From Parvibaculum sp. (GTDB lineage Bacteria > Pseudomonadota > Alphaproteobacteria > Parvibaculales > Parvibaculaceae), in NCBI GenBank assembly GCA_020062605.1, contig JAGUWA010000010.1, forward strand, positions 1 to 10,153: a DNA stretch of 10,153 bases, written 5' to 3'. How positions within the stretch are numbered: the first letter of the stretch is position 1; every line of letters begins with the position of its first letter. Both the position numbers and the translations under genes were made by a program. Of the stretch, positions 1 through 6,021 are shown in pieces. Below the pieces are notes generated by a model. It worked only from the letters and a program-made list of their open reading frames with translations, was not told the origin of the DNA and did no database searches.

Positions 1-126
1 CACCCACAAAATAAGCGCCTCCTTTACCTTCTGTTTACCAAAGAATCGGATCGTTAACTCACGCGGCTAAAAGCCGCCTCAGTCGGCCTATATGAGTTTG
101 GTTCTGGGGCCCAGGGGGGCTTGGGA
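1..126 (+). promoter_or_regulatory. Upstream region and leader of the PAS/HisKA gene
   Basis: No gene is visible here. The stretch is less GC-rich than the coding DNA that follows. It contains a GANTC site (GAATC, 43-47), a GTTAAC at 53-58, and a small perfect hairpin (GCGGCT at 63-68, AGCCGC at 72-77, 3-nt loop). A purine-rich Shine-Dalgarno sequence AGGGGGG lies at 113-119. It is 7 nt before the ATG at 127 and only 1 nt before the TTG at 121, which decides the start in favour of 127. No convincing -35/-10 pair could be picked, so promoter activity is inferred only from position. Confidence 0.35.
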
Positions 127-1689
127 ATGGGTTTGACCTTGGCACGTTCGGGCATCGCAATGAGCAGCAGGTCTTCGCCAGCCGGAACGAGGGGCCCACA
201 CGCTCCGCGCGCGCTTTTCACTCATGTCGTAAGCGCATCGCCGGCGCTGCGCAGCAGCTTCACAACGCTTTCGAGTTCCGGCGAAGCCGGACCCATTTCA
301 TTCGGCTTCTCGGCCGCCGAGGATGGCATTGCGCCATTGCTCGAACCCGGTATCGATGCCTTGGTCCTCGATATCGGCGAAGGTAGCCACGAAGCCCTGG
401 ATTTCCTTGGCCGGGTCGTCTCGCTCGGTCCGAATGCCCCCGTCATCGCGGTCGGTTCTGGCGATCCCGCGCTTCAGACCCTGGCCATCGAGGCCGGAGC
501 CGAGAATTGCCTCTCCCTCGAAATCGACACCTTGCTTTCTCTCGGCCTTGCGATCAGGCGAGCCGTCACCCGCCGCCAACTGCGCGACGAGCGCCCGGCA
601 GACGCCGCTCAGACCGCAGAGGCGGACAAGCCACATGTCACTCTGGTGCAGGAAACGCCCGAAGCCATCGTCATTCTCGACAGCCAGGGCACCATTCGCT
701 TCGCGAACGGCGCGGCGCAGGACATTCTTGGCCGTACCAGCGACGATCTCGTCGGCAAGCCCTTCGGCCTGCCGAGCGATCCGGGCGAGCACGACGTCAC
801 CATCATGAGGCCCGACGGAGACAGTCGCCTCGCCGAAATGCGTATCGTGGACACACGCTGGGGCGGCGTGCCCGCACGCGTCGCAGCACTCAACGACGTT
901 ACCGTGCGCCGCAAGCTCGAACAGACCATGCACGATGCCGAGGCGCGCAGCCAGGAAACCTACAAGCGCAGCCAGAGCTTCTTCTCGAACGTCAATCACG
1001 ACCTGCGGACGCCGCTGACGCACATCATCGGCTTTTCCGAGATGATGAAGAACGAGCGTCTCGGACCGATGGGGACCGATCGCTACAAGGAATACGCAAG
1101 CGACATCTATTCAAGCGGCACCATGCTGCTCGACATGATCGAAGACCTGCTCGGCATTGCCGAAGCGGAAATGCACGAGATCGATATTACCGACGAGATA
1201 TGCAATCTGGGGCAGCTCGCCGACATTGCGGTTGCAAGCCAGCGCCAGCATGCCGCGGAGGAAGGCGTCTCCATCGAGGTGGATTGCCCTGACCGTCTGC
1301 CGGGCTTTCGTGGCGACGCGCGCAGGCTCCGGCAGGGCCTCTTCCGGCTCATTGCGGAAGCGATTCATTGCGCCCATCGCGGCTCCACCATCCGTCTCAC
1401 CGTGCGCGAGGAAGGCGGTGGTATCCGCGTGGCGCTCGAAGAGATACGCGACCCGAAGATCGTACAGATGGAGCTCGACACGCTTCCCGATTTCGAAGTG
1501 GCGGACGACCCCTTCGTCAGCGCCGAAGACAGCAGCGCGCCCCGCGAGGAGAGCCTCGCACTGTCGCTCACCCGTAAGGTGATGGAGCTTCATGGCGGCA
1601 AGCTCGATATCACCCGGGCGCATCGACGCGATCCGGAATCGGGCATGCGCATAGGGCTCAGCTTTCCGCCGGCCCGTGTGATCCGCTGA
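127..1689 (+). CDS. Pseudo-receiver/PAS/HisKA protein with degenerate ATP-binding domain
   Basis: A 520-residue soluble signalling protein with no membrane segment or signal peptide. Residues about 30-150 resemble a receiver fold: an aspartate (D82, in LVLDIGEG) sits at the end of the third strand, but the acidic pair of strand 1 and the conserved lysine of strand 5 are absent. A PAS domain spans about 171-264. The dimerisation/phospho-acceptor helix follows, with an intact H-box (SNVNHDLRTPL, His291, codon 997-999) of the alphaproteobacterial PleC/DivJ style. The C-terminal 397-515 aligns with a HATPase domain (GDARRLRQ start, VMELHGGKLDI end). However, the N-box asparagine is replaced by Glu411, the DxGxG G1 box is missing, and the GLGL G2 box reads SLAL. 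It is therefore probably a pseudokinase, phosphotransferase or phosphatase scaffold rather than a normal kinase. The start was chosen on the Shine-Dalgarno at 113-119. No partner response regulator is adjacent, and the downstream oxidase genes could be unrelated. Confidence 0.85.
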   Translation: MGLTLARSGIAMSSRSSPAGTRGPHAPRALFTHVVSASPALRSSFTTLSSSGEAGPISFGFSAAEDGIAPLLEPGIDALVLDIGEGSHEALDFLGRVVSLGPNAPVIAVGSGDPALQTLAIEAGAENCLSLEIDTLLSLGLAIRRAVTRRQLRDERPADAAQTAEADKPHVTLVQETPEAIVILDSQGTIRFANGAAQDILGRTSDDLVGKPFGLPSDPGEHDVTIMRPDGDSRLAEMRIVDTRWGGVPARVAALNDVTVRRKLEQTMHDAEARSQETYKRSQSFFSNVNHDLRTPLTHIIGFSEMMKNERLGPMGTDRYKEYASDIYSSGTMLLDMIEDLLGIAEAEMHEIDITDEICNLGQLADIAVASQRQHAAEEGVSIEVDCPDRLPGFRGDARRLRQGLFRLIAEAIHCAHRGSTIRLTVREEGGGIRVALEEIRDPKIVQMELDTLPDFEVADDPFVSAEDSSAPREESLALSLTRKVMELHGGKLDITRAHRRDPESGMRIGLSFPPARVIR

Positions 1690-1701
1690 CGGATCGCGTG
1701 G

Positions 1702-1717
1702 TTCAAATCCATTTGAA
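1702..1717. promoter_or_regulatory. Perfect 16-bp dyad upstream of cydA (candidate operator)
   Basis: The sequence TTCAAATCCATTTGAA is a perfect inverted repeat with 7-bp arms around a CC centre. It lies 13 bases after the stop of the upstream gene and about 113 bases before the cydA start, in the only gap that can hold the oxidase promoter. It does not match the FNR/Anr consensus (TTGAT-N4-ATCAA). The binding protein is unknown. Operator function is inferred from symmetry and position. Confidence 0.4.
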
Positions 1718-1829
1718 AATTGTGGGCGCTTTCGCCGCGTGACGTTTCGTGGCAGGGTCGAGGGGTGCGGGCGACGGGAGGAGAGGTGTAGACTTGAACA
1801 TGCACCTTCCATGATGGAGGAGACGTGCC

Positions 1830-3221
1830 ATGCCGCCGTTCGACGCGGAAATCCTTGCCCGCCTTCAGTTCGCCTTCACGGTTTCGTTTCACATCCTCTT
1901 CCCGACCCTCACCATTGGACTTGCCGGATTTCTCGTCTTTTTCGAGGCGCGATATCTACGCTCGCACGACGAAGCATGGCTCGTTCTCTACCGCTTCTGG
2001 GTGAAGATTTTTGCGCTCACTTTCGGCATGGGCGTCGTTTCCGGCCTTGTCCTCTCCTACCAGTTCGGCACCAATTGGTCTGAATGGTCGCGCGTCACGG
2101 GCCCGGCGCTCGGCCCGCTGATCGGCTTCGAGGTGCTCACTGCCTTCTTCCTCGAGGCCGGGTTTCTGGGAATCATGCTGTTTGGCTGGCAGAAGGTAGG
2201 GCCTCGTCTCCACTTCCTTGCTACCTGCCTCGTTGCGACCGGCACGGCGATCTCAGCCTTCTGGATTCTCGCCGCCAATAGCTGGATGCAAACGCCTGCG
2301 GGCGCGACCATAATTGAGGGACAGTATGTCGTCGATGACTGGCTCGCCGTCATCTTCAATCCGTCCTTTCCCTGGCGCCTCCTGCACATGACGACGGCGT
2401 CCTACCTCACGACGGCGCTCGTCGTTTCCGGCATTTCAGCTTTCTATCTGTTGAACGGGAGCAATCGCGAAGTCGCGCGGCGCGCCTTCTCCGCCGGCAT
2501 GTGGGGCGTGCTCGTGCTTGCGCCGCTGCAAATCTTTCTCGGCGACCAGCATGGCCTCAATACGCTCGAACACCAGCCAATCAAGATAGCCGCGATGGAA
2601 GGAAACTGGGAGACGCGCGGCGGCGTTCCCTTCCATATATTCGCCATGCCCGACCAGAAGGAACAGCGCAACCGGCTCGAAATCTCGATCCCGTATGGAT
2701 CGAGCCTGATCCTGCGCCACGATCCGGACGGCGTCGTGCCTGGCTTGAAGGACGTACCGGTGGAGGATCAGCCTCCAGTCGGCATCGTCTTCTGGTCATT
2801 CCGTGTCATGGTCGGACTCGGTTTCCTCTTTCTCGCGCTCGGCCTCTGGGGGGCGTGGGCGCGCTGGCGCGGTACGCTCTACGAAGCTACGTGGCTCAAA
2901 CGTCTCGCGGTGCTGCTGACACCGGCCGGCTTCGTCGCCACGCTCGCCGGATGGTTCGTCACAGAGGTGGGACGTCAGCCCTACACCGTTTATGGCGTCA
3001 TGCGCACGGAGGACAGCTTCTCGCCTAGCGTCACAGGCGCCTCCATCGCAACGACACTGGTCCTCTTCCTCATCGTTTATGGCGGGCTCTTCGGCGCCTA
3101 TCTCTATTATCTGACGAAGCTCGTACGTCGCGGTCCCGATCCACTGACCGCGAGAGAGACCGAAGCGAAGCCCGAGGCGATCAGGGGCGCACGCCCTGGC
3201 CTCGTCGTACCCGCGGAATAG
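1830..3221 (+). CDS. cydA: Cytochrome bd-type quinol oxidase subunit I (short Q-loop, CIO-like)
   Basis: Membrane subunit I of the bd-type terminal oxidase, which oxidises quinol and reduces O2 to water without pumping protons. At 463 residues it is about 60 shorter than the E. coli protein because the Q-loop is short, as in cyanide-insensitive oxidases (CioA), a plausible alternative name. Family residues are visible. His21 (FHILFP) is a high-spin heme ligand. Glu101 and Glu109 are the buried acids of the proton path. His186 (LLHMTTASYL) and Met327 (FWSFRVMVG, with Arg325) are the low-spin heme b558 pair. Lys252 and Glu257 are the quinol-loop residues, and GRQPY lies at 381-385. About nine hydrophobic helices can be seen. 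GGAGGAG at 1816-1822 is a strong Shine-Dalgarno 7 nt before the ATG. It heads an operon with cydB 11 bases downstream. No cydDC assembly genes are in the window. Confidence 0.95.
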   Translation: MPPFDAEILARLQFAFTVSFHILFPTLTIGLAGFLVFFEARYLRSHDEAWLVLYRFWVKIFALTFGMGVVSGLVLSYQFGTNWSEWSRVTGPALGPLIGFEVLTAFFLEAGFLGIMLFGWQKVGPRLHFLATCLVATGTAISAFWILAANSWMQTPAGATIIEGQYVVDDWLAVIFNPSFPWRLLHMTTASYLTTALVVSGISAFYLLNGSNREVARRAFSAGMWGVLVLAPLQIFLGDQHGLNTLEHQPIKIAAMEGNWETRGGVPFHIFAMPDQKEQRNRLEISIPYGSSLILRHDPDGVVPGLKDVPVEDQPPVGIVFWSFRVMVGLGFLFLALGLWGAWARWRGTLYEATWLKRLAVLLTPAGFVATLAGWFVTEVGRQPYTVYGVMRTEDSFSPSVTGASIATTLVLFLIVYGGLFGAYLYYLTKLVRRGPDPLTARETEAKPEAIRGARPGLVVPAE

Positions 3222-3232
3222 GAGGAGCGCCT

Positions 3233-4249
3233 ATGGAAACGCTTGCCATCATTTCCGGCGCGGTCATTGGCGTCGCAATCCTCATGTATGTGGTGCTTGA
3301 CGGCTTCGACCTCGGCGTCGGCATTCTTTTCCCCTTCGCGCCCGACGAGGGCGCACGCGACACCATGATCAACTCGGTCGCCCCTGTCTGGGACGGCAAC
3401 GAGACCTGGCTCATTCTCGGCGGTGGCGGTCTCCTCGTCTTCTTCCCCATCGCCTATTCGATCGCGCTGCCGGCCTTCTACATACCGGTCATGGCGATGC
3501 TCTTTGCCTTGATCTTTCGCGGCGTCACCTTCGAATTCCGTCATCAGGCGCATACGAGCACCCATCTGTGGAACCGGTCCTTCTTCTGGGGCTCGCTCAT
3601 CGCCGCCTTCATGCAAGGTGTGTTGCTCGGTGCCCTCGTGCAGGGCGTGGAAGTCGAGGGCGTGCGCTATGCGGGCGGCATGTTCGACTGGCTGACGCCG
3701 TTCTCGATCCTGACCGGCATCGGCGTCGTCGTCGGCTACGGTCTCCTCGGTGCGACATGGCTCATCTACAAGACGGAAGGCCAAGTCCAGGATTGGGCGC
3801 GGAGTTCTGCCACCGTGCTCGGCGGCGGCACCCTGATCGCGATGGCGGCCGTCAGCGTCATGACGCCGCTCTTGCGCCCCGCCATCGCGGATCGCTGGTT
3901 TGGCGGTATCAATATTCTCTACCTCTCGCCGATCCCGCTGCTTACGCTGACCCTCGCCGTCTCGCTTTTCTGGTCGATCTTCTCGAAGCGCGAGCTTCTG
4001 CCCTTTCTCTCGTCCATCGGACTTTTCGTGCTGGGCTTCTCGGGCATAGCGATCAGCCTCTATCCAAACATCATCCCGCCGTCAGTTGCGGTATGGGATG
4101 CGGTCGCGCCGCGTTCCAGCATCATCTTTGCGCTCGTCGGCGTTGCCGTCGTGCTGCCGATGGTGCTGCTCTACACCGTGTACGCCTACAGCGTCTTCCA
4201 CGGCAAGGCGAGCGAACATGGCGGCTATGCGCATCATGATCATGAATGA
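3233..4249 (+). CDS. cydB: Cytochrome bd-type quinol oxidase subunit II
   Basis: Subunit II of the bd oxidase, an integral membrane protein that pairs with CydA and stabilises its hemes. The 338-residue length is normal for the CIO-type branch. Hallmarks seen are LDGFDLGVG (22-30), WDGNETWLI (53-61), FRGVTFEFR (95-103) and GYGLLGATWLIYKTEG (168-183), followed by further hydrophobic helices up to about residue 323. The Shine-Dalgarno AGGAGG (3220-3225) overlaps the cydA stop codon and is 7 nt from the ATG, so the two genes are certainly one operon and probably translationally coupled. The C-terminus is histidine-rich (HGGYAHHDHE, 329-338). This tail is encoded where the next small gene begins to overlap, so its composition may partly reflect that overlap. 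Confidence 0.95.
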   Translation: METLAIISGAVIGVAILMYVVLDGFDLGVGILFPFAPDEGARDTMINSVAPVWDGNETWLILGGGGLLVFFPIAYSIALPAFYIPVMAMLFALIFRGVTFEFRHQAHTSTHLWNRSFFWGSLIAAFMQGVLLGALVQGVEVEGVRYAGGMFDWLTPFSILTGIGVVVGYGLLGATWLIYKTEGQVQDWARSSATVLGGGTLIAMAAVSVMTPLLRPAIADRWFGGINILYLSPIPLLTLTLAVSLFWSIFSKRELLPFLSSIGLFVLGFSGIAISLYPNIIPPSVAVWDAVAPRSSIIFALVGVAVVLPMVLLYTVYAYSVFHGKASEHGGYAHHDHE

Positions 4250-4361
4250 CAAGCATGACAGGCGCGGCAAGCGGCTCGCCTGGTTCGCGGGCATCTGGAT
4301 TGCCAGCGTCGCGGCGCTTGCCGTCTTCGCCTATGGAGTGAGAGCGCTGCTCGGCTTGTGA
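4242..4361 (+). CDS. DUF2474-type small bd-oxidase-associated membrane protein
   Basis: A 39-residue protein with a basic N-terminus (MNDKHDRRGKR) and one hydrophobic helix (about residues 12-31, LAWFAGIWIASVAALAVFAY), then a short VRALLGL tail. The W-x-x-x-x-W-x-A-S-V-x-x-L pattern and the place directly after cydB match my recollection of the DUF2474 family, a small partner of CIO-type oxidases comparable in role to CydX of E. coli. The start codon overlaps the cydB stop (ATGAATGA, 4242-4249), which is typical of translational coupling. There is no separate Shine-Dalgarno. In-frame ATGs at 4218, 4227 and 4236 are possible, but would lengthen the overlap and add a tail unlike the family. A role in assembly or heme stability is inferred from context. 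Confidence 0.8.
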   Translation: MNDKHDRRGKRLAWFAGIWIASVAALAVFAYGVRALLGL

Positions 4362-4363
4362 GG

Positions 4364-5809
4364 TCAGGCGTCGCGCACGGGGACGCCGAAGGGTGAGATG
4401 CCGCGCACGTGGTCTTCCACGGTGAGGCGGTGCTTCAGCGGTGGGAAGGCGCGTTGCGAACAATCGAGTCTTTCGCAGAGGCGGCAATTGACGCCGATGG
4501 GCATCGCGCCGCGCTCATCGTCGAGATCGTAGCCCTGGCTGTAAACGATCTTTCGGGCGTGGCCGATTTCACAGCCGAGCCCGACGACATACTGATCGCC
4601 CGGAACGCCGATGCCCGAGCCTGCACGGCTCACCGTGCGCGCGATGGAGAAATAGCGCGTGCCGTCTTCCATCTGCACGACCTGCGTATAGATCTCGCCG
4701 GGCACGCGGAACGCGTCATGCACATTCCATCGCGGGCAGGTGCCGCCGAAGCGTGCGAAGTGGAAACCTGCCGCCGAGAAACGCTTCGAGACATTGCCTG
4801 CATTATCAACGCGAATGAGGAAGAACGGAATGCCGCGTGCGCCCGGACGTTGCAGCGTCGTCAGGCGATGACAGACCTGCTCGAAGCTCGTGCCGAAGCG
4901 GCGTCCCAGCAGGCGAATGTCGTAACGCGTCGCTTCCGCCGTCTTGTGAAAAGGCCCATAGGGCATCAGCAACGCGGCGGCGAAGTAATTCGCGAGCGCC
5001 ACACGGCAAAGCCTTTGCGCTTCCTCGCTTTCGAGGCCGGAGCTTTCCACGATGTCCTCGATCACGCGCGACTGCTCGAAGTAGCCGAGCTGATAGGCGA
5101 GCTGAAAGGAACGGCCCGGCTGGTCCAGGAGTTCGGAGAGGAAGATCGTCTGGCGATGGCGGTCATAGCGCCGGAGTTCGTGCGGCATGAGATCGGCGGG
5201 CGCGATGCGCGTCGAGACGCCGTGAAGGTCGCGCAACGCGGTGCGGAGCGCCACGTAAGGCTCCTCCGAGCCAATGCCCGCGCTCGCATAAAGACGTTCC
5301 GCCGCATCGTCGAGTTCGGGGAAATGATTGTTCCGGCTGTTGATGAAATCGCGCACTTCTTCGAGCGGCAGGCCCGGCGCTTCCGCGCCATCGAGCATGT
5401 CGCGGTCGGCAAGGCGCTCGGCAAGCATCGAACCGTTGGTGACACTCTCCTGATAGGCGCGGTAGAGATTCGAGATCGCATCCGCCGCCGCCGGACTCGC
5501 CGAGGCGATTTCGCGCAGATCCTGGATCGTGAGGCCGGCATCGCGGAAAAGGGGGTCGGAAAAGACCTCGCGGAGCACCGTCAGCGCCTGCGCCTCATTG
5601 TCGCCCCCGAGCGTCCGGAGTTCGACATCGTAGACCTCAGCGAGCTTCAGGAGCACCTGGACGGACACAGGTCGCTGGTCCCGCTCGATCAGATTAAGGT
5701 AACTGGCGGAGATGCCGAGATCGGCTGCCATCCGCGCCTGGGTGAGGCCGCGCTCGCGCCGAAGCCGCCTAACGCGCGGGCCGGCAAAGACTTTTTTCTC
5801 CGAGGCCAT
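4364..5809 (-). CDS. XRE-family acyl-CoA-type regulator (ScfR/RamB/PrpR family)
   Basis: A 481-residue cytoplasmic transcription factor. Residues 11-65 form a Cro/C1-type helix-turn-helix (RRERGLTQARMAADLGIS, then YLNLIERDQRPVS). The middle (about 190-310) is the IrrE-like region of this family. It carries ANYFAAALLMPYGPF but no HExxH zinc site (FQLAYQLGYFE instead), so protease activity is not expected. The C-terminal DUF2083-type part ends with the signature Cys442-x2-Cys445-x4-Cys450 (CRLCERLDC), plus Cys413 in GLGCEIGHA. Related Mycobacterium PrpR is reported to bind an iron-sulfur cluster and acyl-CoA, and RamB/PrpR proteins control isocitrate lyase and methylcitrate genes. Divergent placement from aceB-aceA makes control of the glyoxylate shunt the likely job, and autoregulation through the shared region is probable. 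The Shine-Dalgarno is weak. The start fits the family N-terminus. Its stop lies only 2 bases from the stop of the convergent oxidase operon. Confidence 0.9.
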   Translation of the reverse strand: MASEKKVFAGPRVRRLRRERGLTQARMAADLGISASYLNLIERDQRPVSVQVLLKLAEVYDVELRTLGGDNEAQALTVLREVFSDPLFRDAGLTIQDLREIASASPAAADAISNLYRAYQESVTNGSMLAERLADRDMLDGAEAPGLPLEEVRDFINSRNNHFPELDDAAERLYASAGIGSEEPYVALRTALRDLHGVSTRIAPADLMPHELRRYDRHRQTIFLSELLDQPGRSFQLAYQLGYFEQSRVIEDIVESSGLESEEAQRLCRVALANYFAAALLMPYGPFHKTAEATRYDIRLLGRRFGTSFEQVCHRLTTLQRPGARGIPFFLIRVDNAGNVSKRFSAAGFHFARFGGTCPRWNVHDAFRVPGEIYTQVVQMEDGTRYFSIARTVSRAGSGIGVPGDQYVVGLGCEIGHARKIVYSQGYDLDDERGAMPIGVNCRLCERLDCSQRAFPPLKHRLTVEDHVRGISPFGVPVRDA

Positions 5810-5828
5810 GGCTCAAACCCGATGAAAA

Positions 5829-5855
5829 TGCCCGCAATCCGGGCTATCGCGGGCA
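5829..5855. repeat. 7-bp inverted repeat in the regulator leader
   Basis: TGCCCGC (5829-5835) and GCGGGCA (5849-5855) are perfect inverted copies with a 13-base spacer. They lie 20 to 46 bases upstream of the regulator's start codon on the minus strand. They could form a leader hairpin in its mRNA or be a protein-binding dyad. The sequence alone does not decide. Confidence 0.4.
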
Positions 5856-5860
5856 CTCTA

Positions 5861-5878
5861 ATTTACAAGATTTACATA
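5861..5878. promoter_or_regulatory. Tandem 9-bp repeat, candidate regulator-binding site
   Basis: ATTTACAAG and ATTTACATA stand head to tail, sharing ATTTACA with a 9-bp period. On the minus strand this reads as two TGTAAAT units. A related element, CTTGTGAAG, lies inverted at 5901-5909, 40 bp away centre to centre (about four helical turns). The motif loosely recalls the TTTGCAAA-type sites reported for RamB/PrpR. Assignment to the adjacent regulator is inference. Confidence 0.4.
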
Positions 5879-5904
5879 ATCAACAGAATCGCACGGGAAT
5901 CTTG

Positions 5905-5921
5905 TGAAGTTTTTTACTTCA
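5905..5921. promoter_or_regulatory. 17-bp dyad upstream of aceB, candidate operator
   Basis: TGAAGT (5905-5910) and ACTTCA (5916-5921) are perfect inverted arms around TTTTT. The element sits about 100 bases before the aceB start, in the zone where the aceB promoter would be. It could be a repressor or activator site. It is not followed by features of a terminator for any gene, because no gene ends here. Confidence 0.4.
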
Positions 5922-6021
5922 ATATTTTCAACAACTTAGGAAACATTGGACATTCGCGTGTCGAGATTGTATGACCGCGCGCAAACGAACCCCGACAGCA
6001 GTTCCGAGGAGGCGAGCGAGC

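Larger units (their letters stand above)
5810..6021. promoter_or_regulatory. Divergent promoter region between the regulator and aceB
   Basis: This 212-bp gap is clearly AT-richer than its flanks between about 5856 and 5950 and must hold the promoters for both directions. On the minus strand, TTGATT followed 17 nt later by TAGAGT is a possible -35/-10 pair for the regulator. On the plus strand, candidates such as TTGTGA (5902-5907) and TATTTT (5923-5928) are weakly spaced, so no firm promoter is called. GANTC sites lie at 5886-5890 and 5897-5901. The aceB Shine-Dalgarno GAGGAGG is at 6006-6012. Repeats inside the region are listed separately. Confidence 0.6.

Noticed and set aside
63..77. GCGGCT/AGCCGC hairpin in the leader as a riboswitch or terminator
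   Set aside because: It is a single short 6-bp stem with no T tract and no further conserved structure, so it was only mentioned in the leader entry.
121..126. TTG at 121 as the start of the PAS/HisKA gene
   Set aside because: The Shine-Dalgarno at 113-119 is only 1 nt from this TTG but ideally spaced (7 nt) from the ATG at 127.
1680..1695. GATCCG-CTGA-CGGATC hairpin over the stop codon of the PAS/HisKA gene as a terminator
   Set aside because: The stem is only 6 bp and no T tract follows, so it does not qualify as an intrinsic terminator.
4219..4246. Histidine-rich CydB tail (HGGYAHHDHE) as a metal-binding site
   Set aside because: It is a short terminal tail overlapping the start of the next gene, and similar His-rich tails are common in membrane proteins without a known metal role.
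4409..5974. A 521-codon plus-strand open frame opposite the XRE regulator
   Set aside because: It is the antisense shadow of a GC-rich gene. Its translation is rich in Arg/Ala/Glu with no family pattern, while the minus strand carries a full, recognisable regulator.
5971..6021. N-terminal extension of malate synthase from the ATG at 5971
   Set aside because: The extra 17 residues are arginine-rich and unlike the family, there is no Shine-Dalgarno before 5971, and GAGGAGG (6006-6012) points to the ATG at 6022.
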